Below are positions 7,937 through 16,442 of a stretch of 64,000 bases of DNA, one piece after another. Each line of letters begins with the position of its first letter. Position 1 is the first letter of the stretch. The notes under the pieces are model-generated. The model had not been told where the DNA came from. It was given only the letters and a program-made list of their open reading frames with translations, and made no database searches. Made by a program: the position numbers and the translations under genes. This DNA comes from Thalassospiraceae bacterium LMO-JJ14 (GTDB taxonomy: Bacteria; Pseudomonadota; Alphaproteobacteria; Rhodospirillales; Casp-alpha2). The DNA lies in the NCBI GenBank assembly GCA_021555105.2, contig CP134604.1:186001-250000 (forward strand), in the 5' to 3' direction.

Positions 7937-9814
7937 TCAACCCTCCAGAATGTCGAGGATCGCGTCCTCGATTTCGCTGATCCGGAACGGCTGGCCGGAA
8001 ATCTTGTTCAATGGTTTGGCGTCGAGCAAATACTCGGCCTTCAGAAGCGTGATCAGCTGGCCATTGTTCATCTCCGGCACCAGGACCGTGTCGTAGCCCG
8101 CAAGCAGGTCGCCGAGATTCGCCGGCAGCGGCCAGATATGCGTCAGATGCACGTGCGCGACATCCTTGCCGCGGCGGATCAAGTTGTCGACGGCGCGGTT
8201 GATCGGGCCGTATGTCGACCCCCAGCCGACGACGCAAAGCTTGCCGGATGTGTTGCCGAGTTCGACATCCTGCGCCGGAATGTCCCCCGCGATGCCGTCG
8301 ATCTTGGCGGCGCGGACCTTGGTCATCCGGTGGTGGTTGTCCGGGTCGTAGGAAATATGCCCGGTGTCGTAGCTGCGCTCGATGCCGCCGATGCGATGCA
8401 TCATGTCGGGCGTGCCGGGCTTGGCCCAGACCCGGGCCAGCGTTTCCTCGTCGCGCAGGAACGGATGGAAGCCTTCCGGCTCGGTGTGGAACGTCACCGG
8501 GAACGCTTCGTACGCATCCAGGTCCGGCAGCTTCCACGGTTCGGCGGCGTTGGCGATATAGCCGTCGGTCAACAGCATCACCGGGGTCATGTATTTGGTC
8601 GCGAGGCGGACCGCCTCGATCCCGACCTCGAAGCAATCGGACGCCGAGCGTGTCGAAAGGACGACCAGCGGCGAATCGCCGTTGCGCCCGTAGACCGCCT
8701 GATACAGATCCGACTGTTCGGTCTTGGTCGGCAGCCCCGTCGACGGGCCGCCCCGCTGCGAATTGACGATGATCATGGGAAGCTCGGCGGACAACGCCAG
8801 ACCGATGGCTTCGCCCTTCAGCGCGATGCCAGGCCCGGAACTGGATGTGATGCCGAGCGCACCGGCGTAGCTGCCGCCGATAGCGGCGCAGGCGGCGGCG
8901 ATTTCGTCCTCGGCCTGAAACGTCGTCACGCCGAGATGTTGCATCTTCGCCAGCGAATGCAGAAGCGGCGACGCCGGGGTGATCGGATAGGACGCAAAGA
9001 GGATTTCCAGCGCCGCCAGCTCGGCCCCCTTGACCAGCCCCCAGGCCAGCGCCTCGGTGCCGGTGACGGTCCGGTAAAGGCCCGGCGCGATATCGGCGGG
9101 GGCAATGTGGAAACCGTGAATGCCGTCCGGCAGTTCCGCGGTTTCGCCCATGGCGTGGCCGGCGTTCATCGCCGCGATGTTGGCATTGGCGATTTCCGGA
9201 CGCGCGGCGAACTTGCCGGTGAGCCAGTCCTGCGTCGTCTGACGCGAGCGCCCGAACAGCCAGTAAACGAAGCCGAGCGCCCACATGTTCTTGCAGCGTA
9301 GCGCGTCTTTCTTGGAAAGCCCGAATTCCTTCACCGCTTCCAGCGTCATGGCGGAAACGTCGATGGCGACGACCCGGTACGGATCGAGCGTGCCGTCGTC
9401 GAGCGGCGATGCATCGTATCCGGCCTTGGTCAGGTTTCGCTCGTTGAAGGTGCCGGTATCTAGGATCACCAGACCGCCCTTGCGCAACCGTGACAGTTCG
9501 ACCTTGAGCGCCGCCGGGTTCATGGCAACCAGCACATCGAAATCGTCGCCCGATGTCATGATCCTGCGCGCGCCGAAATTGATCTGGAACGAACTGACGC
9601 CGAACGTGGTGCCGACCGGGGCCCTGATTTCCGCCGGGAAGTCCGGGAACGTCGCAAGATCGTTGCCGGCAAGCGCCGTCGCTTCGGTGAACTGCCCGCC
9701 CGTCAACTGCATGCCGTCGCCGCTGTCGCCGGCGAAACGGACAACGGCGGCTTCCAGCTCGTCTCTGCTTGAGGCATCGGCTGGGGCGTTCATAACCTGA
9801 TCTATTTTTGTCAT
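7937..9814 (-). CDS. korA: 2-oxoacid:ferredoxin oxidoreductase, fused gamma-alpha subunit (KorA type)
   Basis: This 625-residue subunit fuses the gamma domain (about 20-220: VVRFAGDSGDGMQLTGG, FPAEIRAPVGTTFGVSSFQ) to the alpha domain (about 230-625) that begins with GTEALAWGLVKGAELAAL and contains the family signature YPITPASPLLH, then EDEIAAACAAIGGSYAGA and SQRGGPSTGLPTKTEQSDL. It pairs with KorB to form the complete enzyme. The ATG at 9814 is preferred: a longer open frame reaches 9937, but its extra 41 residues are arginine- and cysteine-rich and unlike the family, while AGAAG precedes 9814. It is the first gene of korA-korB-fprA-rhodanese and is divergent from pmbA. Such enzymes are oxygen-sensitive in many lineages, but aerobic forms are known. 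Confidence 0.93.
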   Translation of the reverse strand: MTKIDQVMNAPADASSRDELEAAVVRFAGDSGDGMQLTGGQFTEATALAGNDLATFPDFPAEIRAPVGTTFGVSSFQINFGARRIMTSGDDFDVLVAMNPAALKVELSRLRKGGLVILDTGTFNERNLTKAGYDASPLDDGTLDPYRVVAIDVSAMTLEAVKEFGLSKKDALRCKNMWALGFVYWLFGRSRQTTQDWLTGKFAARPEIANANIAAMNAGHAMGETAELPDGIHGFHIAPADIAPGLYRTVTGTEALAWGLVKGAELAALEILFASYPITPASPLLHSLAKMQHLGVTTFQAEDEIAAACAAIGGSYAGALGITSSSGPGIALKGEAIGLALSAELPMIIVNSQRGGPSTGLPTKTEQSDLYQAVYGRNGDSPLVVLSTRSASDCFEVGIEAVRLATKYMTPVMLLTDGYIANAAEPWKLPDLDAYEAFPVTFHTEPEGFHPFLRDEETLARVWAKPGTPDMMHRIGGIERSYDTGHISYDPDNHHRMTKVRAAKIDGIAGDIPAQDVELGNTSGKLCVVGWGSTYGPINRAVDNLIRRGKDVAHVHLTHIWPLPANLGDLLAGYDTVLVPEMNNGQLITLLKAEYLLDAKPLNKISGQPFRISEIEDAILDILEG

Positions 9815-10025
9815 GTGTACTTCTATCAATGGCGTCCGCACGGGGACATTCTGACGACACGTAATTTTGCGCTGCAAAACGCAAGATCGTGAAAAACAGG
9901 GGAAATATAAGCCGGAGTTGCGATGCCGACAACCCAAGGCATCTTAGGGTTTTTCGGCATGCGGGTCTGGCAAATTTCTTCGCCAACGCCGATATTAGGC
10001 GAAGCGTTTCAAAAAGGAGTCCTCG

Positions 10026-11372
10026 ATGTCATCCCTGCCCGCCGATCCCGCCGGAATTCTTGACGATTTACTTGCCCGCGCCAAGGCCAAGGGTGCCGAT
10101 GCCGCGGACGCCTTACTGGTGGAAGGCACGTCTTCGAGCCTGTCGTGCCGGCTGGGCGAGCCCGAGGATCTGGAACGTTCGGAAGGCTTCGATCTCGGGC
10201 TCCGCGTGCTGATCGGCAAGCGCCAGGCCGTCGTCTCGTCGTCGGATCTGTCGCACCAGGCCCTGGATGAATTGCTTGAGCGCGCCGTCACCATGGCCCG
10301 CGCCGTGCCCGAAGATGCCTACGCCGGACTCGCCGACCCCGATCAGCTGGCTACCGAGATCCCCGACCTCGACGAGTTCGACCCCGCCGAGCCGAGCGCC
10401 GAACAGATGATCGACATGGCCCGCGCCTGCGAGGATGCGGCGCGCGCCGTCAAAGGTATCACCAATTCCGAAGGCGCCGGCGTCAGCTTCGGCAAATCGA
10501 CGGTGTACCTCGCCGCGACCAACGGCTTCAATGGCACGCGCCAGGGCTCCAGGTTTTCCGTCAGCGTCAGCGTCGTCGCCGGCGAAGGCACGAAGATGGA
10601 ACGCGATTACGAATATTCCTCGGCGGTGTGGCTCAGCGATCTCGAAGACCCGGCCCAGGTCGGCACGAAAGCGGGCGAGAACACCATCCGCCGGCTGAAC
10701 CCGAAAAAGGCCGAAAGCGCGCAAGTGCCGATCGTTTACGATCCGCGCGTCGCCTCATCGCTGGTCGGTCACTTCTGCGGCGCTATTAACGGCCAGTCGG
10801 TGGCGCGCGGCACCACGTTTCTCGCCGGCAAGATGGGCGAGAAGATTTTCGCCGACGGCATCGTCATCGTCGACGATCCGCTCAGGAAACGCGGACTGCG
10901 CTCCAAGCCCTTCGACGGCGAAGGCGTGCAGACGAAAACCCGCAACGTCATCGACGACGGCGTGCTGACGACCTGGATTCTCGATCTCGCCACATCGCGG
11001 CAACTGGGGCTCGAAACCACCGGCCACGCGTCTCGCGGCACCGGCGGCCCGCCCAGCCCGTCCGTCACCAACGTGCATCTGGCGCCAGGCAGCGTCAGCA
11101 AAAAGGACCTGATCGGCGCCATCGACAACGGTTTCTACGTGACCGAGCTGATCGGCATGGGCGTCAATAACGTGACCGGCGATTACTCGCGGGGTGCCGG
11201 CGGCTTCTGGATCGAGAACGGCGAGATCGCCTATCCGGTCAACGAGATCACCATCGCCGGAAATCTCAAGGACATGTTCCTCAACATGAGCGCGGCGGAT
11301 GACCTGGAATTCAAGCGCGCGACGAACGCGCCGACCGTGCGCGTCGATGGCATGACCATCGCGGGACGATAA
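10026..11372 (+). CDS. pmbA: TldD/PmbA family protein (PmbA)
   Basis: PmbA (TldE) pairs with TldD to form a zinc-dependent protease that matures peptides such as microcin B17 and takes part in toxin/antitoxin turnover. The 448-residue length is normal for PmbA. Recognisable features are the early LARAKAKGADAADALLVEG, the central TNGFNGTRQGSRFSVSVSVVA, and the late NNVTGDYSRGAGGFWIENGE with EITIAGNLKDMFLNM. PmbA itself lacks the HExxxH zinc motif of TldD, and none is seen here. AAGGAG lies six bases before the ATG. No tldD gene occurs in the window, so the partner must be elsewhere. It is followed by a GC-rich repeat and the convergent dagK-like gene. Confidence 0.92.
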   Translation: MSSLPADPAGILDDLLARAKAKGADAADALLVEGTSSSLSCRLGEPEDLERSEGFDLGLRVLIGKRQAVVSSSDLSHQALDELLERAVTMARAVPEDAYAGLADPDQLATEIPDLDEFDPAEPSAEQMIDMARACEDAARAVKGITNSEGAGVSFGKSTVYLAATNGFNGTRQGSRFSVSVSVVAGEGTKMERDYEYSSAVWLSDLEDPAQVGTKAGENTIRRLNPKKAESAQVPIVYDPRVASSLVGHFCGAINGQSVARGTTFLAGKMGEKIFADGIVIVDDPLRKRGLRSKPFDGEGVQTKTRNVIDDGVLTTWILDLATSRQLGLETTGHASRGTGGPPSPSVTNVHLAPGSVSKKDLIGAIDNGFYVTELIGMGVNNVTGDYSRGAGGFWIENGEIAYPVNEITIAGNLKDMFLNMSAADDLEFKRATNAPTVRVDGMTIAGR

Positions 11373-11375
11373 ACG

Positions 11376-11474
11376 CTCCCCTCTCCCGGCGCGCAGGCGC
11401 GCCACCCTCTCCCCGGGGAGAGGGGTTTGCCGGTCACCGGGCGGAAGTTCCACCCCTCTCCCTAGGGAGAGGGG
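11376..11474. repeat. CCCCTCTCCC-type inverted repeat (family B, copy 1)
   Basis: This stretch between the convergent pmbA and dagK-like genes is built from CCCCTCTCCC blocks facing GGGAGAGGGG blocks, separated by a central part containing TCACCGGGCGG and GTTCCACCCCTCTCCC. The same central part recurs at 14401-14525, so the two are copies of one element. Further relatives are at 21450, 25863 and 27857. Confidence 0.85.
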
Positions 11475-11476
11475 AC

Positions 11477-12394
11477 TCACCCCGGCATCAAAAGCGCCAG
11501 CGCGGCGGGGGCCAGCGTGATGCGGGCCGGCAGACTGGCGAGGATATCGCCGTCGCCCTGTACCGGTTCCGCGTCGACGCGTTCGACGACGATGTCGGTC
11601 GCCGGGACGATTTTCACGTCCGGCAATTCGTGCAGCCGCCCGAGCGCCATCCATACGGCGTAGCGCATGGTCCGGAGCGCACCCGGTTTCATGAACAGCA
11701 CGACGTGCAGCGTCGGGTCCTGCAGCCGCGCATCGGGTGCGCAGACGAACGTGCCGCCGTAAAAATGACCGTTCGCAATCACCGCCGAGGCGACGTCGAA
11801 ACGCGCGCCGTCGACGATGACCCGGTATTTCGGAAACTTGAAACAGACCAGCGCCTTCAGGGTCGAGATCACGTAAGCCACCTTGCCGAACAGCTTCTTG
11901 ATCATCGGTTTGACCTCGGCAACGACATGCGCATCGAAGCCGAAACCGGCCATCATCACGAAGCGCCGCCCGTTGACGATGCCGACCGATATCGGCTGCG
12001 CGACGCCGTGGGCGATCGTCTCGGCGATCTCGCGGGGGGAACCGCCGAGGCCGATTTCATGGGCCAGCACATTGGCGGTGCCGAGCGGAATGATCGCCAG
12101 CGGCAGTTTCTTGTCACCGAGCCCGTTGACCGCCTCGTTGATCGTGCCGTCGCCGCCGGCCACCGCGATCACGTCGTGCTGCGTGGGATCGGCGGCGCGC
12201 GCGAAAGCTTCGGCGTCGCCGCGCCTTGTCGTCGGGCGCACGTCGACGTCGACACCCTCGGCGATCAGGGCGCTGAGGATCCGCTCGAAGCGGCGGCGCC
12301 GACGCCAGCCGGCGGTCGGGTTATGAATAACAAGGACGCGCCGGTGCGGGCGCCCAGCCAGCTCGCTTTCCGGCAGCTCGTCGGGACTGGTCAC
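11477..12394 (-). CDS. Diacylglycerol kinase family lipid kinase (YegS/DagK-like)
   Basis: A 305-residue cytosolic lipid kinase of the DAGK catalytic-domain family, which phosphorylates diacylglycerol or similar lipids using ATP. The nucleotide-binding motif GGDGTINEAVNG sits near residue 80, preceded by VLVIHNPTAG and followed by PLGTANVLAHEIGL and the substrate-side motif AGFGFDAHVV. The last third is the beta-sandwich of this family. It is divergent from a metallophosphoesterase/glycosyltransferase pair that may produce and consume diacylglycerol, which suggests that all three work on the same lipid pool. A YegS-type phosphatidylglycerol kinase or a sphingosine-kinase-like activity are alternatives. 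Confidence 0.9.
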   Translation of the reverse strand: MTSPDELPESELAGRPHRRVLVIHNPTAGWRRRRRFERILSALIAEGVDVDVRPTTRRGDAEAFARAADPTQHDVIAVAGGDGTINEAVNGLGDKKLPLAIIPLGTANVLAHEIGLGGSPREIAETIAHGVAQPISVGIVNGRRFVMMAGFGFDAHVVAEVKPMIKKLFGKVAYVISTLKALVCFKFPKYRVIVDGARFDVASAVIANGHFYGGTFVCAPDARLQDPTLHVVLFMKPGALRTMRYAVWMALGRLHELPDVKIVPATDIVVERVDAEPVQGDGDILASLPARITLAPAALALLMPG

Positions 12395-12454
12395 AGGAAA
12401 ATCTCCGAATTACCCGGGGGCTAATACCTAACTCATAACCAACATCAAAAATAT

Positions 12455-12483
12455 ATGTAAGTCATGTGACAAAACGGTGAAGG
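12455..12483 (-). promoter_or_regulatory. Pho-box-like array of three half-sites
   Basis: Read on the minus strand, three seven-base half-sites follow each other at an 11-base period: CCTTCAC, TTGTCAC and CTTACAT, separated by the four-base spacers CGTT and ATGA. Compared with the PhoB consensus CTGTCAT the matches are 4, 5 and 5 of 7. The array lies in the 145-base AT-rich gap between the divergent dagK-like gene and the metallophosphoesterase, where it could serve either promoter. Spacing is convincing, base identity only moderate. Confidence 0.4.
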
Positions 12484-12579
12484 TTTTTAATCGTCACAAA
12501 AGTAAAATATGCATCCGTTATTGTCCAACCACTAAATAACGTGGTTCTGGACAATAATACTGGGCAGAGATCTGAGACT

Positions 12580-13434
12580 GTGAACGAGCTCTCCAAAAAG
12601 CAACATCGTTACCGCAGCATATGGATCTCGGATGTCCATCTCGGCACGCCGGGCTGTCAGGCGGAAATGCTGCTGGACTTCCTGAAGAACACCGAAAGCA
12701 AGTACCTGTACCTGGTCGGCGACATCATCGACGGCTGGCGCATGAAGCGGTCCTGGTACTGGCGCCAGGCGCATAACGACGTGATCCAGAAAATCCTCAG
12801 AAAGGCGCGCAAGGGCACGCGGGTCATCTACATCCCCGGCAACCATGACGAAAGCTTCCGCGACTTCACCAACCATCGCTTCGGCCGCGTCGCCGTGCTG
12901 TACGAGACCGTGCACACCATGGCCGGCGGCAAGCGGTATCTGGTGCTGCACGGCGACCGCTTCGACGGCGTCATCAAGTACGCCAAATGGCTGGCATTCC
13001 TGGGTGACCATGCCTACGCCGCGGCGATCGCCGTGAACCTGTGGTTCAATCTTGTTCGCCGCAAGTTCGGCCTGCCGTACTGGTCGCTGTCGGCGTTTCT
13101 CAAGCACAAGGTCAAGAACGCCGTCGAATACATTTCCAAGTTCGAGGACGCCGTCGTCGAGGAAGCGCACCGGCGCGGCACCGACGGGGTCATCTGCGGG
13201 CACATCCATTCCGCCGAAATCCGCGACATCGACGGCATCAGATACTGCAACGACGGCGACTGGGTCGAAAGCTGCACGGCGCTGGTCGAGCACGAAGACG
13301 GCCGGCTTGAAATTCTCCACTGGGCCGAGATGCAAGGGCTCTCGCTGTTAGGGAAAGACACATGCGACTCCTCATCGTCAGCGACGCCTGGCTTCCTCAG
13401 GTCAATGGCGTTGTCCGTTCGCTCGATACTGTAA
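12580..13434 (+). CDS. Calcineurin-like metallophosphoesterase, PlcP / UDP-2,3-diacylglucosamine diphosphatase-like
   Basis: A 284-residue two-metal phosphoesterase with the complete motif set: ISDVHLG, GDIIDGW, GNHDE, a late LHGDRFD and GHIHSAEI. Automatic pipelines usually call this group UDP-2,3-diacylglucosamine diphosphatase (LpxH-like). The same group includes PlcP, the PhoB-controlled phospholipase C of marine and soil alphaproteobacteria that cuts phospholipids to diacylglycerol, and PlcP is typically followed by the Agt glycosyltransferase, as here. The neighbouring lipid A genes keep an LpxH role possible. Two GTG starts are possible, 12541 and 12580; neither has a good ribosome site, and the second is closer to the conserved RYRSIWISDVHLG. 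The last 24 codons overlap the next gene in another frame. Confidence 0.85.
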   Translation: MNELSKKQHRYRSIWISDVHLGTPGCQAEMLLDFLKNTESKYLYLVGDIIDGWRMKRSWYWRQAHNDVIQKILRKARKGTRVIYIPGNHDESFRDFTNHRFGRVAVLYETVHTMAGGKRYLVLHGDRFDGVIKYAKWLAFLGDHAYAAAIAVNLWFNLVRRKFGLPYWSLSAFLKHKVKNAVEYISKFEDAVVEEAHRRGTDGVICGHIHSAEIRDIDGIRYCNDGDWVESCTALVEHEDGRLEILHWAEMQGLSLLGKDTCDSSSSATPGFLRSMALSVRSIL

Positions 13435-14390
13435 GGCAGGGCCTGTGCGAGCGCGGCCATACGCTTGAGATGGTCACGCCGGATCGCTTCAACACCATTC
13501 CGTGTCCGACCTATCCGGAAATCCGCCTCGCCGTTCTGCCGGGCGCCAAGACCGCGTCCCTGATCGAAAACTTCCGCCCCGACGCCATCCACATCGCCAC
13601 CGAAGGCCCGCTCGGCCAGGCCGCACGCAAGCACTGCCTGGCGCGCGGTTATCCGTTCACCACCGCGTATCACACGCGCTTTCCGGAATACATTCATGCC
13701 CGCTGCCGGTTTCCGCTGAGCTGGAGCTATGCGCATCTCAGGAAATTTCACAATGCCGGCAAGCGGATCATGGTGGCGACGCAGACCATCGAGGACGATC
13801 TGGCGGCGCGCGGCTTCAACAACATCGTGCGCTGGACACGCGGCGTCGACACCGAGCTGTTTCACCCCCGCAGCGAACCGTTTCTGGATTTTCCACGCCC
13901 GATCAGTGTCTACGTCGGCCGTGTCGCCGTCGAAAAGAACATCGAGGCGTTTCTGAAGCTCGACATCCCCGGCACCAAGATGATCGTCGGCGACGGCCCG
14001 GCCCGCCGCGAACTCGAAACCCGATACCCCGACGCCAAATTCGTCGGTGCGCGCGAAGGTACGGATCTGGCGCGGCATTTCGCGGCCAGCGATGTGTTCG
14101 TGTTCCCGAGCCGCACCGATACCTTCGGCCTTGTGCTTCTGGAGGCACTGGCGTCGGGCCTGCCGGTCGCGGCCTATCCCGTCCCCGGGCCGCTCGACGT
14201 CATCGGCACGGCCCCGGTCGGCGTGCTCAGCGAAAACCTCGAAGCTGCCGTCAAAAAGGCGCTGGTCATCGATCCCGTGCTGTGCCGCCAACATGCGGAA
14301 GGGTTTTCATGGGATAAGTCCATCGACCAGTTTTTCACCAATCTCTATCCGTTCCGGGGTGAAGGCGCGTTCGGCAACGCCGCCGCCTGA
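13362..14390 (+). CDS. Glycosyltransferase family 4 (Agt-like)
   Basis: A 342-residue GT-B enzyme. The N-terminal domain starts with the acceptor-side motif SDAWLPQVNGVVRSLDT and carries HIATEGPLG and AYHTRFPEY. The C-terminal domain has VYVGRVAVEKN and the sugar-nucleotide motif VFPSRTDTFGLVLLEALASG with its spaced glutamates. This profile matches the diacylglycerol glycosyltransferases (Agt) found next to PlcP in alphaproteobacteria, which build mono- and diglycosyl lipids when phosphate is short. The ATG at 13362 overlaps the end of the metallophosphoesterase gene by 73 bases, indicating tight coupling. Assignment as a lipid glycosyltransferase is by context; lipopolysaccharide or phosphatidylinositol mannosyltransferases share the same fold. 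Confidence 0.88.
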   Translation: MRLLIVSDAWLPQVNGVVRSLDTVRQGLCERGHTLEMVTPDRFNTIPCPTYPEIRLAVLPGAKTASLIENFRPDAIHIATEGPLGQAARKHCLARGYPFTTAYHTRFPEYIHARCRFPLSWSYAHLRKFHNAGKRIMVATQTIEDDLAARGFNNIVRWTRGVDTELFHPRSEPFLDFPRPISVYVGRVAVEKNIEAFLKLDIPGTKMIVGDGPARRELETRYPDAKFVGAREGTDLARHFAASDVFVFPSRTDTFGLVLLEALASGLPVAAYPVPGPLDVIGTAPVGVLSENLEAAVKKALVIDPVLCRQHAEGFSWDKSIDQFFTNLYPFRGEGAFGNAAA

Positions 14391-14400
14391 TCTCCGCAAA

Positions 14401-14525
14401 CCCCCTCTCCCGGCGCTTCGCGCCACCCTCTCCCAAGGGAGAGGGGTTTGTCTATCACCGGGCGGTCGTTCCACCCCTCTCCCTTGGGAGAGGGTGGCGA
14501 ACGAAGTGAGCCGGGAGAGGGGGCT
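14401..14525. repeat. CCCCTCTCCC-type inverted repeat (family B, copy 2)
   Basis: The copy is of the same subtype as 11376-11474, sharing the TCACCGGGCGG and GTTCCACCCCTCTCCC core. It is longer, with outer arms CCCCCTCTCCCGGC and GCCGGGAGAGGGGG that can pair over the full element. It lies between the glycosyltransferase and msbA genes, so any msbA promoter would lie in the 100 bases after it. Confidence 0.88.
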
Positions 14526-14624
14526 CAGCAGGAACATAATCCTCATTCAGAAAGGCCCATTCGCATTGGCCACCGCGTTTCCGCGTGGTAATGTCCGGGC
14601 GTTCGCAACAACGGTCGCCAAGCC

Positions 14625-16430
14625 TTGGAAAATACAGACAAAAATAAACCCGGTGCGCATCTGTCGACGAGTGTTCTCGTGCGCCGTCTGGCACGCGAGA
14701 ACCTGCGCCATTACATCAAGCAGCTGATCCTGGCGGTTCTGTGCATGGCGGTTTTCGCCGCCATGACGACGTTGTCTGCATATCTTATGAAGCCCATCGT
14801 CAACGAGGTTTTCATCGATAAAAACGAGGCCAGGCTGTGGTGGGTGGCGGGCGCGGTGGTTACGGCGTTCCTCGTCAAGGGGTTGGCCAACTACGGGCAG
14901 TCGATGCTGATGTCCTTCATCGGTTTGCGCATCATCGCCGACAACCAGACCCGGCTGTACCGCCATCTGATCGGCATGGATATCGGCTTCTTCAATTCCA
15001 TGCCGACCGGGCGTCTGGTCTCGCGCTTCCTGATCGATATCAACCACATGCGGGTCGCCGTCTCGAACGCGATCACCGGCTTCGGCAAGGATCTGCTGTC
15101 CCTGATCGGGCTGGTCGGGCTGATGTTCTATAACGACTGGCAGCTCGCCTCGCTTGCCTTTTTCGTGTTCCCGGCCGCCGTTTATCCGATTTCCCGGCTT
15201 GGCCGGCGCATGCGCAAGGTCACCGCCAACACCCAGAACGAAATGGGACTGTTCACCGCCATCCTGGACCAGAGCTTCGCCGGCATCCGCGTCGTCAAGG
15301 CCTATGGGATGGAGAAGTACGAGACCTCGCGCGTTTCGGGGCTGGTCGAACGAATCTTCAAGCTGAACCTGAAATCGGCGAGTACCCGCGCCCTGTCGAG
15401 CCCGATCATGGAAACCCTCGGCGGCTTCGCCGTCGCCATCGTGATTGTTTACGGGGGCTACCGGGTGATCCATCAGAATCTCGATCCGGGCTCGTTCTTT
15501 TCGTTCATCACGGCGCTGATCATGGCCTATGAGCCGATGAAGCGGCTCGCCAACCTGAATGCCAGCCTTCAGGAAGGCCTGGCCGGCGCGCAACGCCTGT
15601 TCGATCTTCTCGACACCGCACCCGGTATCACCGACCGCGCGGACGCCAAACCGCTCGGCATGCCGGTCATCGGCGAGATCGCACTTTCGGATGTCAATTT
15701 TTCGTACGGCAGCAACCAGCCCGCGCTGAAAGACGTCAACATGTCGATCCCGGCCGGCAAGACGGTGGCGCTGGTCGGCCCGTCGGGCGCCGGCAAATCG
15801 ACGATCCTCAATCTCATTCCGCGTTTCTATGACATCAACGAAGGCACCATCACCATCGACGGCATGGACGTGCGCGACGCCACGCTGGAAAGCCTGTACG
15901 CCAACATCTCGCTGGTCAGCCAGGAAGTGACCCTGTTCGACGACACGGTCCGCGCCAACATCGCTTACGGGCGGCCCGGTGCCACGGAAGCGGAAATCGA
16001 GGACGCGGCCCGGCATGCCGCGGCGCTCGAGTTTATCCGCGAACTCCCCGAAGGCTTCGAGACCCAGGTCGGCGAACGCGGCGTGAAGCTTTCCGGCGGG
16101 CAGCGTCAGCGCCTCGCCATTGCCCGCGCCATTTTGAAGAACGCGCCGATCCTGTTGCTCGACGAAGCGACGTCGTCGCTGGATACGGAAAGCGAACGGC
16201 ACGTGCAAAAAGCCCTCGACCATCTGATGCAGGGCCGCACCACGCTGGTCATCGCACACCGGCTGTCGACCATCGTCGACGCCGACCTGATCTATGTGAT
16301 CCAGAACGGCCGCATCGTCGAGACCGGCGCGCACAATGAGCTGGTCGCCAAGGGCGGTGCTTACGAAAAGCTCTATGCCCTGCAATTTGCCTCGGAAGCG
16401 GAACAGCTCGCCCGCGCCGGGCAAAGCTGA
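14625..16430 (+). CDS. msbA: Lipid A export ABC transporter, permease/ATP-binding protein (MsbA-like)
   Basis: A 601-residue half-transporter that should flip lipid A-core across the inner membrane as a homodimer. Residues 1-320 hold about six membrane segments (for example LILAVLCMAVFAAMTTLSAY and LLSLIGLVGLMFY), with the family motif FFNSMPTGRLVSRFLIDI. The ATPase domain has Walker A GPSGAGKST, the Q-loop VSQEVTLFDD, the signature LSGGQRQRLAIARA and Walker B ILLLDEATSSLD. The frame begins at TTG 14625; an in-frame GTG lies downstream but would cut into the first helix region. It heads the block msbA, DUF374, waaA, lpxK and lpxL-like, which fits lipid A work over drug export. Confidence 0.9.
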   Translation: MENTDKNKPGAHLSTSVLVRRLARENLRHYIKQLILAVLCMAVFAAMTTLSAYLMKPIVNEVFIDKNEARLWWVAGAVVTAFLVKGLANYGQSMLMSFIGLRIIADNQTRLYRHLIGMDIGFFNSMPTGRLVSRFLIDINHMRVAVSNAITGFGKDLLSLIGLVGLMFYNDWQLASLAFFVFPAAVYPISRLGRRMRKVTANTQNEMGLFTAILDQSFAGIRVVKAYGMEKYETSRVSGLVERIFKLNLKSASTRALSSPIMETLGGFAVAIVIVYGGYRVIHQNLDPGSFFSFITALIMAYEPMKRLANLNASLQEGLAGAQRLFDLLDTAPGITDRADAKPLGMPVIGEIALSDVNFSYGSNQPALKDVNMSIPAGKTVALVGPSGAGKSTILNLIPRFYDINEGTITIDGMDVRDATLESLYANISLVSQEVTLFDDTVRANIAYGRPGATEAEIEDAARHAAALEFIRELPEGFETQVGERGVKLSGGQRQRLAIARAILKNAPILLLDEATSSLDTESERHVQKALDHLMQGRTTLVIAHRLSTIVDADLIYVIQNGRIVETGAHNELVAKGGAYEKLYALQFASEAEQLARAGQS

Positions 16431-16442
16431 GTTGGCATTGTC

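Noticed and set aside
6926-9301. A 791-codon plus-strand frame opposite korB/korA
   Set aside because: Shadow frame caused by high GC; the minus strand has complete OFOR motifs with cysteine and TPP sites.
7461-9986. An 841-codon minus-strand frame overlapping korA and korB in another frame
   Set aside because: Its product is arginine-rich low-complexity sequence typical of a frame-shifted GC-rich gene; the in-phase frames encode korA and korB.
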